64,000 bases of DNA, from positions 12,136,001 to 12,200,000 of the forward strand of contig JAEMBT020000005.1 in NCBI GenBank assembly GCA_018873245.2, given 5' to 3'. Every line of letters begins with the position of its first letter. Position 1 is the stretch's first letter. The DNA is from Archegozetes longisetosus (Eukaryota; Arthropoda; Arachnida; Sarcoptiformes; Trhypochthoniidae). The translations under genes were made by a program, and so were the position numbers. The notes beneath the pieces are model-generated. The model was not told the DNA's origin. It was given only the letters and a program-made list of their open reading frames with translations, and ran no database searches. Of the stretch, positions 37,790 through 48,377 are shown in pieces.

Positions 37790-38185
37790 CTGTGCTATGC
37801 TTTCAAAAAGTAAAGCCAAGATTTTTAAAATATACTTTCCAGTAAAGCATGATTCTTCACTTAACAGGTTTTAAAATTTGACCCAATATTAAAGTTTAAT
37901 ATAAGAGTTAGAACTCGATTATTAATAAGTTGAACAGATAGATATTTTTTGGTCGATCACAAAAAGTTCAATAGTTCAAAAAACATGCTTTTATTAAACA
38001 TAAAATTAAAGTGAAATGTGATTGACCCTAAATTCATTACTATACCTGATTAGTTAAAGTTTACTTTGAAGAACTGATAAAAGTGACTATTCCTAGTAAT
38101 ATCTTACAAACTGTTTATAAAAATTTTATGTGCTATGCGTGAAAGTATATATCTTTTACTTTGGCTTTACTTCTTGAAAGCACAG
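37790..38185. mobile_element. 396-bp Tc1/mariner-type MITE
   Basis: Inverted ends CTGTGCTATGCTTTCAAAAA and CTGTGCTTTCAAGAAGTAAA are flanked by TA at 37788-37789 and 38186-38187. No coding potential. Confidence 0.85.
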
Positions 38186-38431
38186 TAATTTGGAAATTTT
38201 GAAGAAATTGATTAAAAATTTGGAAGCAAACATAAAATTCTAGAAAAGTATAATGAATTCTAAAATTTCATAAATTTCCTATATTTTCGTATGATGTAGG
38301 ACTAGAATGCTTTTATCAAATTAAAATCACACCTCAATTTCTCACAAAATATGTTGGGGTTCAATGAAACTCTAGATACTATATTTAATTTTTCTCATGT
38401 TTCTACTGAAGTCAATGTCGTTGCCTGAGTA

Positions 38432-38925
38432 CAATACTTTTCATAAGAGTGTGAGTTTGCATTGAATAGTCAGTTTTGATAAGACTTCAGTTCTTGTTAA
38501 TCTTTTAATATCGCATTTTGAATCTTCAAATAACTAATTAGTAATCAAAATAACTTAGTCATAACCAAAATCACTAAAAATCAAAGTCAGTCATTTTCTA
38601 TTCAATTGAAACATGTTTGTTAGTGTTAGAAACCAAATCACTTAAATGACGACTTTAGTCGACATCCAATCAAATATAATAACAGCTAAGTATCTTCACC
38701 CAAAATTTGTAATTAGCCCATATTCTTATTATAACATTAAAAGAATATGCCTTCGATTGAACAGAAAATGACTGACTGAGCGATTTTGGGTATGACTTAT
38801 AAGTTGTTTGGATTACTAATTAGTTTTTTGAAGATTCAAAATGCGATATTAAAAGATTAACAAAAATTGAAGTCTTCTCAGAATTGACTATTCAGTGCAA
38901 ACTCACACTCTTATGAAAATTATTG
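38432..38925. mobile_element. 494-bp foldback MITE
   Basis: Arms of roughly 180 bp begin CAATACTTTTCATAAGAGTG and its mirror, with TA on both sides (38430-38431 and 38926-38927). Arms are diverged by small indels, indicating age. No coding potential. Confidence 0.85.
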
Positions 38926-39384
38926 TACCATAAGGTTCTAAATCCATTTTTTGACAAAATCAGTTATTAACGAATTCATATACTTTGTCATGATCTTGAT
39001 GCTGGTATTTATTCAAATTTATCAATTTATGTCTAGTTCGGTCGTAATCGCCAAATTAGTCGAGTTAGATGAGCAAAGTACTTGTAAAACAGGAGTTTTC
39101 ACAATCTTTCGAGTTATTAAAATTAAATCTTATAGAAGTTCAATGAAGAGAATCATATTCTGCTCAAATTTCATTTTTTGAAAATTGATTTAGTGGATTC
39201 AGATTTTTTAATATATCGATAAATTCGATTCTCTAATAAACTGCTGTTAAATGCATTATTTCTTTATAAAAATTGACTATTCAGCGATTCAAATAATTCA
39301 TTAATGAAATATCTGAAAATTGATGACATAATAATAGTCAACTTGAATTTTGACTTAAAAAAATTTTGAACAAGTTATGTAGAA

Positions 39385-39696
39385 GTCGCTATCGTACTTT
39401 CGACTGCCTTTCAGGAGACTCACTCGAGCCCAATTACAGAGTGAGTTTTTCGCTATAAGGCGGTCGAACGAGGTATGCCTGGAACGTAGTTTTTGCGGCC
39501 GGATGCCCTTCCTGACGCTACCCTCTTTTAGTCTTACGATACACAGAGGGTACTAGAGCCCATAGGAGGTTATAAACCTGGACACGTGACCGGCAAGTCC
39601 ATCAAAGAGGAGCAGCAACAGTGAGACTCGAACCTGGGACCTTCGCCCCAGATCTCAATGGGCAGACCACTCCCCTCAATGACCCCCTTATGACCG
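39385..39696 (-). mobile_element. tRNA-derived SINE
   Basis: A 12-bp target duplication AGTTATGTAGAA flanks the insert (39373-39384 and 39697-39708). Reading the minus strand, the head has a Pol III B box GGTTCGAGTCT (about 39622-39612) and an A-box-like GAGGGGAGTGGTC upstream. A body follows with the widespread SINE core GGAAGGGCATCCGGCCGC (about 39519-39502). There is no CDS and the sequence is GC-rich against its surroundings. A true tRNA gene is excluded by length and by the extra body. Confidence 0.88.
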
Positions 39697-39708
39697 AGTT
39701 ATGTAGAA

Positions 39709-40954
39709 ATATTCTTAAGAAATTCTGGAACTAATTTTCTACTTTCCTTTTAAAGTATTTTAGATAAAAATCTGTTTGGATTTATTTATTTATCGATTTT
39801 CGATTATTAAGAACCTGATAGCAATCAGTTTTGGATTTGAGTGCAATAAGGATCTAAATGCGTTGTGTCTAGCGCGCAAAAACGCTGACGTTGTTTTTGA
39901 ATGCGCACAACACTTATTATTGTAAAATTACATTATATGAATGCATGAGGATGTTAAGCTTTGATTTGTATCGATTGTCATTAATAAATACATCTGATAA
40001 TAAATACAAAAAATGCAAAATCAGCTCTCAGTTATCAATGAAAGAAACGGAGTAGCACCCAAGTAAACAGTGAAACCTTCGTCCCACATACGTTGCTTGG
40101 TAACATATATTAGAAAATTATTCTTCAATTCATTGTTGGTGTATAATATCGAACTTGAAAGTGGATTTTCTCGTTAATATAATTTATGCATTTAGAAACT
40201 TATAGTATTCAGGATATGATATGTAGATTTTTTTCACTAAATGATATTCTACATTAAAATTATGAAAACTCTTACTAGCATAAAAAAGTAATGATAGCTG
40301 ACGAAGAGAAGTGAAAGGATAAATAAATTTTAAAAGGACCTATTTTTGCAATTTGGGAAAAATGGTTATCATGTTAGCAATTAGAACTATAACTAAATAT
40401 TATATTTAGTACTGTTCCGATACCGAGATTGAATCTGGATTTTGCATAATTATTCTTGGTAAAAGTGGTTGAAACATAGATTTTTTAAATTTTTAGATGT
40501 CAATTAAAAAAAGCCTACTTCCTCTCAGCCATTATATTTTTGAAAAGTTCTTTCTGCTTTCGATCTTACTCATCATAAGTTTTAATTTTATACCCACATT
40601 GACTGGTGGGTGATTGACCCAGATGCTTGTATGTTTCAGATTAAGTTTTATATGTCAATAATCAAATAATTTAACATATTGTATAATAGTTTTGTAAACT
40701 TTTTCGTTAAAAGAAGATGAAAAAGAATTTTTCAATCTCCGTTTCCTTTAGTAAGTGGAATTAAAACACTACTGATTATTCCTGCTCGATACACGTATTA
40801 GTTCTCTTAGAGTTAAAACATATAGTAATAGATTATGTCTTAGTTATTATATGGAAGAAAATATCCCTTTATGATCTCAAAACTCATGATTGCATTTTTA
40901 AGTATCTACTTTATATATCAAGCATATAAATCGAAATGTACTCCTTGCTTGACT
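39709..40954. other. Intergenic AT-rich DNA
   Basis: No gene or element recognised between the SINE and the next MITE. Confidence 0.6.
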
Positions 40955-41337
40955 TTTGAAACCAAATGGGCTTAAAAAATTAAATGGTAAGGTTAGACAG
41001 AAAACTATTGAACATTAATCATCTAGTTCTTTATGAGAACGAACTTCTATGTAAGAAAGCTGTCTCAAAACTGAAACAAAGTTCGAACTTTTTAGAGATT
41101 AAATGCTGGCCACAAAAATGCTTTTTAAAACATTTACTTAATCTTGCGCAATCTTGAAGTTTTTAATGAGTAAGATTAATATTATTTTATAAGATTAAAT
41201 AAATTTTTTAAAAAAGCATCTTTGTTGCCAGCATTTAATCTCTAAAATGTTCGAGCTATGATTCAGTTTTGATTAATGTTAAACAGTTTTCTGTCTAACC
41301 TTATCATTTAATTTTTTAAAGCCTTTTTGGTTTCAAA
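40955..41337. mobile_element. ~380-bp inverted-repeat MITE
   Basis: TTTGAAACCAAATGGGCTTA and its mirror TAAAGCCTTTTTGGTTTCAAA bound arms that extend through GGTTAGACAGAAAAC and TTTAGAGATTAAATGCTGGC. The right end touches the left arm of the large inverted repeat around the DM9 gene. Superfamily is uncertain. Confidence 0.8.
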
Positions 41338-42114
41338 TTCAAATTCAAAGTTCAAATGTTTCGTTTCTCTCCAAACCTAATAAGAAGACAAGAGTTGGAA
41401 CTTGTAATGAAATATTTAAGTATATAAAAGTATTTAAGTTTATCTATTGAAATCTCGATTTTCAAGAAACCTAAAGTAAAATAGAGGGTTAAGCTAGATT
41501 TCGAAAAAGGTAAATATCGGGTTATTGGGATCCCTATAGATATGCATATATATTAACTCCGTATGACCCCCTGACTTCAAATATACAGGTCACGCCCTTG
41601 TTGACCCCTAATTTAGTCTCCACCCACTATTATGTACAATCTTTGCCAAAACTGAGTACTTAGGTACGAAAAGTCAAACAGTTCAGATCCGAAACTTTCG
41701 ATTTAGGTATAGAAAACGAACTTAAAAAGGTAAACTCGGTAGTCGATGAAAAATGGTTGAGTGGGTCTAAAAATAGAATTAAATTAACTTATGATAAAGT
41801 GAGATAGAACCAGTTTATTTTAGAAAGAATGAAAGGTAAACACTAAAAATTGGATACATTATTGAGGATATAAGGACGTATATTATTTTTTGAATGTTAC
41901 TGTGGGTTAATAGTTTATTTATCGTATTTGTATAATCATCAAGAATGTCAATTTTTACTTCATTCAATTAGTTGTTAATAATAATACGTATAAAGTCAGT
42001 GTTTAATCATTTCCATATATACTAGCGTTGTCGGTGGTTCATTTTCAACGCTAGCAATAGGACGATATGATTCATCGAAATCATCATAATCATGCAAAGG
42101 AAACGGATTTGTTC
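41338..42114. repeat. Left arm of large inverted repeat
   Basis: Reverse-complementary to 43380-43915 plus 45793-46012. Matching landmarks include TTAATAATAATACGTATAAA, GATATAAGGACGTATATTAT and GTTTCGTTTCTCTCCAAACC. The arm contains an inverted copy of the last DM9 exon (41996-42114). Arms enclose about 1.3 kb carrying the DM9 gene body. Confidence 0.88.
41996..42114 (-). pseudogene. Inverted orphan copy of the DM9 protein's last exon
   Basis: On the minus strand a TAG acceptor is followed by an open exon reading TNPFPLHDYDDFDESYRPIA, then SVENEPPTTLVYMEMIKH and TGA. It aligns with the DM9 tail (SINDYEHFDESHRPIA, ENEPPTTLVYMAMIKH). The acceptor phase (two bases completing a codon) equals that of the real exon. 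No matching upstream exons lie on this strand within the window, since that DNA is the DM9 gene itself on the other strand. Confidence 0.75.
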
Positions 42115-42232
42115 CTATGTATATTAATAAAGATAATAATCAGAAAGCGTTAATATTGAACAGATTATTTAGTGAGTCATCGGATTGAAATAAGTGGAGA
42201 AATAGTTAGTTGTCTTGAAGAAATTCACCACA

Positions 42233-43474
42233 ATGATAACTAAATTTGTCTTCACGATGGTATTTGCGATCGACTTTGTATGACGTATGCCCAATGTAAG
42301 TTTTAGCCAAATTATTTATTAACCATTGATTAGTAATCAAAATTCACAGGCAACGTAAATAACAATTGGAAACAAGTTTCGTTTGTGAGATTTCAAGACG
42401 AACCCGTCATCGGAGGTTATGATGTTGACAACGCGAAGATATTTGTCTGTAGAGTTATTTACCAAGGACAATCAATAGTTGGCAAAGGGCGTATTCATAA
42501 CAGCACATATTATTGTTATGTTTCATATGATGGTCGAGAAATCAAGAAAGCGACTTTTGAATTATTACTTAATCCGCCAAACGGCTATTATACATGGAAA
42601 CAAATTGAAGGTCCGGCTAAACCAGCTACGGCCATCAAAGGTGGTATCGAAGGGTCACCAGGTCAAACTGGTGGACCGGCGCCGCTCTTCATTGGCCAAT
42701 GTGAATTGACTGCATATCTCGTCGAACAGATATATGATCATAAAAAATATAGGGCATTGGTTGCTGGTCATTTCAGCGAATTAAAGAACATTGTCTCGAA
42801 CATAAGTTACTCAACGATTATTTCTGGTAAAGTTAATTTATATAGCGACGAAGTAAGTGTTGCATTTAACGGTGCTGAGTATTTATGTAAACGGAAACAA
42901 TGGACAACACGTTTACTAACTTGTGAGTTGACCACCGATCGGAAAGGTTTATCACTGAATGAGTCTACTTTAACGACACCGGTTCCAATCGATGACAAGA
43001 AGCCTGTACCTGACAAACCCGATACGTGTAACAATGATAAATTGTTCACATGGATGATAATTGCAGTGATAACCCTCGGCGTTCTTTTAATTGTTGTCGG
43101 AACTTGTATCGGGTTTTGGGTATATAGGCAAACTAATACCACTGTGCCGGTTGGCTGCGCCGCCGACAAAATACAGAGAAACTTGTCTGATTATCGGGGT
43201 ATATTTATTATTAACTTTTGTTTCTGAATATTTACACTTCTATCAGCTTTTGATCTTATAGTCTTGTAACATGTTATTATAATTTATGAATATAGACGAT
43301 GTTTATGGTGACAGTTACTATGCTAAGTTGAATGACGAAAGAGCGAATGTATACGATGCTAACATACTGTCAATAAATGATTATGAGCATTTCGACGAAT
43401 CACATCGTCCTATTGCCACCGTTGAAAATGAACCACCGACAACGCTAGTATATATGGCAATGATTAAACACTGA
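42233..43474 (+). CDS. DM9-domain type I membrane protein
   Basis: DM9 repeats (DUF3421, natterin-like) occur in invertebrate carbohydrate-binding recognition proteins. Exons: about 42233-42295, 42350-43198, 43304-43474. The mature part begins CNVNNNWKQVSF. A DM9 repeat is clear: PVIGGYDVDNAKIFVCRV, then GKGRIHNSTYYCYVSYDGRE and FELLLNPP. A linker and a more diverged Cys-containing region (YLCKRKQWTTRLLTCEL) follow, then a transmembrane helix (WMIIAVITLGVLLIVVGTCI) and an acidic, Tyr-rich cytoplasmic tail ending YMAMIKH. The likely signal peptide, MITKFVFTMVFAIDF from 42233, is one base out of frame with the rest; adding one T to the run at 42275-42277 would restore it. Either a sequencing error, a frameshift mutation, or a different upstream exon. 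The ligand is unknown. The gene sits inside a large inverted repeat. Confidence 0.75.
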
Positions 43475-44133
43475 CTTTATACGTATTATTATTAACAACT
43501 AATTGAATGAAGTAAAAATTGACATTCTTGATGATTATACAAATACGATAAATAAACTATTAACCCACAGTAACATTCAAAAAATAATATACGTCCTTAT
43601 ATCCTCAATAATGTATCCAATTTTTAGTGTTTACCTTTCATTCTTTCTAAAATAAACTGGTTCTATCTCACTTTATCATAAGTTAATTTAATTCTATTTT
43701 TAGACCCACTCAACCATTTTTCATCGACTACCGAGTTTACCTTTTTAAGTTCGTTTTCTATACCTAAATCGAAAGTTTCGGATCTGAACCGTTTGTCTTT
43801 TCTTACCTAGTTTCGAATATTGTACATAATAGTGGGTGGAGACTCAATTAGGGGTCAAAAAGGGTGTGACCTGTATATTTGGAGTCAGGGTTCATAGGGA
43901 GTCAGTATATATTGTCACATTTATTTTTGCGACTTGGGATCGATATAGTTTCTCATGTGTCTAGGAATGAGTAAATTGAAATCAGGGACCTCAATATGAA
44001 TTTCCAATTTACTTTTATCTAATTCTCTATCTAAGAGTCAGGTTGGACTCGATAGAGTATGCTTTACTTTTTAAAGTAAATTGTTTGATACTTACCTTTT
44101 CATACTCTTTATTATAAATATGATATAAATATA

Positions 44134-44863
44134 CACCCTTGGAAACAAATATCTTTAGTCGATTGAAGTCGAATAACTTTTGACTGGATTATTCGATTTT
44201 CAAACTGATTTCAGTAAATTGTAGCCAGATAATGGACATTTTAAAAAATATAATTGTTTTTTGAAAAATCACCATGTTAACTGTGAAAAGGGCCATGAAA
44301 GCGCAAACTTAAAAATAAGAATAAGCGAAAAAACAAAACTTAGGTTTTCTATTATGAAACTAATACTAAACGTAAACTCTCAGGAAGAGTTGTAGGCAGC
44401 TTTAAAGAGAGCCCACCAAACGATGTGTGACGTTTCATGGAGGCAATATTTCATAAATTTATTGAATTCGATGCCCAGAAGATTGGGAGAGGTTTTGGAG
44501 GCGGCCGGTGGTCACACCAGCTATTAGTTTCACTTTTGGCTCTATTCTTGTACATATTGTAAATAACTAAAATTTTCAAACATTCGTGTGTTCAATTTAA
44601 TCCTTAATAAATTTAATTTGAAATCAATTTCATTAAGTTCGTTTTAACAAAAAATAAATAAGAAATTCAATATTTTTCATCAAAATCAAAAATTAATTTT
44701 GATGCCCATTTGTTTTGCTATCATTATGATTTTTCAAAAAAAATTATATTTTTAAAAATGTCCATTATCTGGCTACAATTTACTGAAATCAGTTTGAAAA
44801 TCGAATCATCCAGTCAAAAGTTATTTGACTTTAATTGACTAAAGATAGTTATTTCCAAGGGTG
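44134..44863 (+). mobile_element. Internally deleted Tc1-like transposon with 120-bp ends
   Basis: Inverted ends of about 120 bp start CACCCTTGGAAACAAATATC and lie between TA dinucleotides (44132-44133 and 44864-44865). The interior keeps only the C-terminus of a Tc1-type transposase (about 44381-44527). It reads AHQTMCDVSWRQYFINLLN and then SMPRRLGEVLEAAGGHTSY with a stop, preceded by one in-frame TAG. Confidence 0.88.
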
Positions 44864-45246
44864 TATATTTCAAATAAGAGTTCTATTTCTTAATAATTAT
44901 TTTATTATAACTTTTGATGTACAATGGATAACAGTTAAGGGTTTATGTTTTATTTGTCTTCTGTTACACAACTTCTCTTGCCTTTAATAGTATCTTGGTT
45001 CTCGCGATAGTTATTTTTATCTGAAAAAAATACTTATGTTTTCTGTAATTTAGGTAAATAGTACTTATACCATTATTTATCACTCATGTGGAAAATGATA
45101 TTGTACTGTAATCTCAAAGATAATTACTCATTACAAATGAAAGTTGTAAACTACACTTTCTATTTTACTTCTAAACTACTTTACTATAGATTAAGGTTAA
45201 TCTCTTAAGATGACTAACTAAACAATTATAGAAACTAAAGCACTAT

Positions 45247-45772
45247 TGTGAGATCAAAAACAGATCTTTGTTTTCGATCTCACAGTATTCAGGTCATTTA
45301 AACAATGTCCTACTTTCTTCCCCATCATTGTAGCCTAAGGGCACAAACTGATCACTGGATGTAGGACAGGGTTGTTTGTGTCCTATTTTCTTTAAATGCG
45401 AATTCTGAAGAAAATTCTCTAAAAGAGTAACGAGGTCACCAACGTGTCCTCAATTAGTAGTTGGTCAGTTAGTGACCAACAATAAATATTTCAAGAAAAT
45501 TTTCACTGAGACGTCAACAGCTTCTGTCACTATATAAAGGAGTGAAGAGACTCTTACTCTTCACTTCCCAAGCTCTTCAGATTGAGTGATCTCTGAAAGT
45601 AACCAACACTTACTGTAATAGTGTATATTTAAAATCCAAACTTCTCGATACTTAAATCCTTTATTTTGTATAAACCTTTCTTTTCTTAAATAAACTTTTG
45701 ATTTTTTAAAACTGTGTGTAAGTTTAAATTGTCGAACCCAGCGGAGAACAAATTAAAATAAAAACCTCTGCA
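45247..45772 (+). mobile_element. Probable solo LTR (526 bp)
   Basis: Starts TGTGAGATCAAAAAC and ends CCTCTGCA (TG...CA), with CTAT on both sides (45243-45246 and 45773-45776), a 4-bp duplication usual for Ty3/Gypsy-type LTRs. Inside are a TATATAAAGGAGTGAAGAG promoter-like box near 45532 and AAATAAAC poly-A-like signals near 45690. No internal retroelement coding region is adjacent, so it looks like a recombination-derived solo LTR. Confidence 0.7.
45532..45542 (+). promoter_or_regulatory. TATA box of the solo LTR
   Basis: TATATAAAGG sits in mid-LTR with the AATAAA-like run about 155 bp downstream, consistent with a U3/R arrangement. Confidence 0.5.
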
Positions 45773-46447
45773 CTATATTTTATTATATTTTACAATATAC
45801 ATATCTATAGGGATCCCAAAAACCCGATATTTACCCTTTTTAAAATCTAGCTTAACCCTCTATTTTGCTTTAAGTTTCTTGAAAATCGAAATTTCAATAG
45901 GTAAACCTAAATATTAATACTTTTATATATTTAAATATTTCATCGCAAGTTCCAACTCTTGTCTTCTTATTAGGTTTGGAGAGAAACGAAACATTTGAAC
46001 TTTGAATTTGAATTGGAATGATATGATAATTTTTCTTGGAGAAACCAAAAAATCTTTGTTTTACAGTTTAACTATCCTCGAATAAATCGAGTTTCAAGCT
46101 AGAGTTAAATATGACAGCAAACTCTGCGATATCATTTTCAAATAAATATTTGTACTTATCAAACTTCAAAATCGTATTTTTAACACATAGTTTAATCGAG
46201 TTGTTACTTGAGTTCTTGTGATTAATTAAATTTACATAAAAAGTTTTAAGAATTGACAAAACTAAGTGTATGCTTACATATTTAGATCTCGATATAAATT
46301 TTGCTGCCTTTTAAAGTAGTTTCAAAAAATCACTCAATTTCTCGCATAAAAGCTTATCATTATAAGATATTACACTTATAGATTTTTTGTATCACAGTCA
46401 AAGTCTTGAGGTCAGAGTCTTAAAGACCTGAAAAACTAAGGTCCGAG

Positions 46448-48140
46448 TAGTGTTTGGAAATTTTCTAGAAATTATCTCTTGACGAGAAACTTTCTATAAA
46501 GTTTCTAGAAATATTTCTGGAATTGTTTCTGGGGTATAGAAATTTTCTTCCAATTGAAATATAATGTGCCTCAGATTCATGAAAAATTAGAATGTTTTAA
46601 TAATTGTTTTTAAACACTTATGAATGTAGTACACGTAGATATTTTTTAGAAAAATAACTTCAAAAATTAAATTATATCACAAACCAGACAATTTTTATAT
46701 AAATAGTGATTACTGTTTGATAACCATCTGTAATTTTTAAAATAATCATGAAATGTAAGTTAGCGAATTTGAATTTCAATTAATGAATGAATAATTTTAA
46801 ATAATATAAGTCGGGTTCCCGGATTTCGGTCAAAATTAATTTTTTGATTCGGCGGTTAAAATCGGGGAAATTATTTTAACCGAAATTCGGTTTTCAAAAT
46901 TTGAAAATTAAGAAAGTACACAAAAATCGGGTTTAAAAAATAATAGAATATATGTAATCAGTGAAGTCAGATAAAAATTTATTTGCAATTATATAAGTGA
47001 ATAATGATTTTACATTCGGAGGATAAAATGAAAAACTGAGAACTGTTCTCAAATTAGACATTAAATATTTTAATGATTAAAAGGAGCTATTTTATCAATA
47101 TTTAATTGTTCAATTTTTGAAGACTAATAGTTGTCGAAAAATCCTAGAATATTGTAAAGTCTGGATCTTTAATAGGAGCGTGTACGAAATCAATTTTTAA
47201 AGTACAAGCGCTTTATTAAACATAACCACAAATTACATAAGATTTCACAGGATTCTAACACTGGAAGAAAGAGCGAAAAATTTAGGAAAAACACGACATT
47301 TTATAGGAACAATAGGCCGGTTAAATTAGAAAATGTTTTACAATTATAGGCTAAACCTTTTAAGGTCAGTAGTACATTTAGCTATGATTGGAAAATTGTA
47401 TAATTAGGACATACTTAGGTAGGTTTTAAGAGATGAAATGTGCTTATTATAAGCTGTCTTCATAACTTGTACAGTTGAGACAAGTATGTGAAGATTTCCT
47501 TTTCACAAACAAAAAGTAATCTTTAAGTCAGTAATAAATGTTGACATATAAGGTGAGTTATGAAAATTAGAATTTAGAAATATAGGTTATTACAAAAGTA
47601 TTATGATATAGGTCTAATTAAGAAACTAAGACGTTATTACAATATCACTGTTGAAATGCATAATAGCGTACATTCTCATACTTTGAGGCTTTATTGCGCA
47701 CCTATTACTCGTTTGAATATTTCTAACGTTTTCAGGACAATATTTTAATGTAAAGTAAATTAATATTAATACGACGGCTTGTTATTCTTCAAAAACCATT
47801 TACAATGTATTTATGACCTTACAGTTTATAAAGTAACTTAGTTCTAAATATGAATTTTTAAATATTTTAATTTAACTCAATATTTGTTCAGTCATTTTAA
47901 AAACCGATTTTGACCGTTTTAACCGAATTAGCCACTAAAGAATCCGGCGGTTTTTATCGGTTAAAATCGGTTAAAACCGATAACCAGGAACCCGAAATAT
48001 AAGTTATTTGCTATTACTTAATTTTGTTTCATGTCATCCTATGAGAGGTTCATGTTATCTAATGGGAGGCTCATAAAGAGAAAATTTCTCGATTTTTGAA
48101 GAGAAATTGTCTCTCGAGAAAGTTTCCTTTTACAACACTA
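46448..48140. mobile_element. Outer hAT-like nonautonomous element
   Basis: Ends TAGTGTTTGGAAATTTTC and the mirror of AAAGTTTCCTTTTACAACACTA match the TAGTGTTGTAAAA family seen at 33638. Subterminal GAAATTTCTAGAAA palindromes are shared. A clean 8-bp duplication is not visible (GGTCCGAG versus TTATGTGC), so one end may be displaced. A second element is nested inside it. Confidence 0.65.
46812..47996. mobile_element. Inner hAT-like element, nested
   Basis: Left end CGGGTTCCCGG and right end CCAGGAACCCGAA are inverted, with an 8-bp duplication ATATAAGT on both sides (46804-46811 and 47997-48004). Subterminal runs of AACCGATTTTAACCG and related words are typical transposase-binding repeats. No transposase frame. 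Confidence 0.85.
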
Positions 48141-48377
48141 TTATGTGCGTGCAATCAATATAGTAGTTTGACTTGATTGAAGATATTAGTAGTTACAATT
48201 ACTAGTCAAATTCAAAACTGATTAATGGACGTGATTAATAACACTTGCACATTCTTATCAAAGATGTCAATTAAAGATTTATAAGAACTAATCTCTAGTA
48301 ATATTTTAAAGATAATATGAATATCAATGGTGTAGATTATCTATTCTGATTAATGGATCATTATTGACCCATTTATT

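Larger units (their letters stand above)
43380..46012. repeat. Right arm of large inverted repeat, interrupted
   Basis: Pairs with 41338-42114. Homology runs from the last DM9 exon to about 43915. It breaks at GTATATATT and resumes near 45793 (ATATCTATAGGGATCCC), continuing to about 46012. The 1.9-kb interruption contains a deleted Tc1-like element and a solo LTR. It is absent from the left arm, which reads through ATATATGCATATCTATAGG on the complementary strand. Confidence 0.85.

Noticed and set aside
39610..39696. tRNA gene on the minus strand
   Set aside because: It is the head of a SINE with target duplication and a long extra body.
42807..43169. 120-codon frame antisense to the DM9 gene
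   Set aside because: Shadow of the DM9 exon, which has the recognisable domain and helix.
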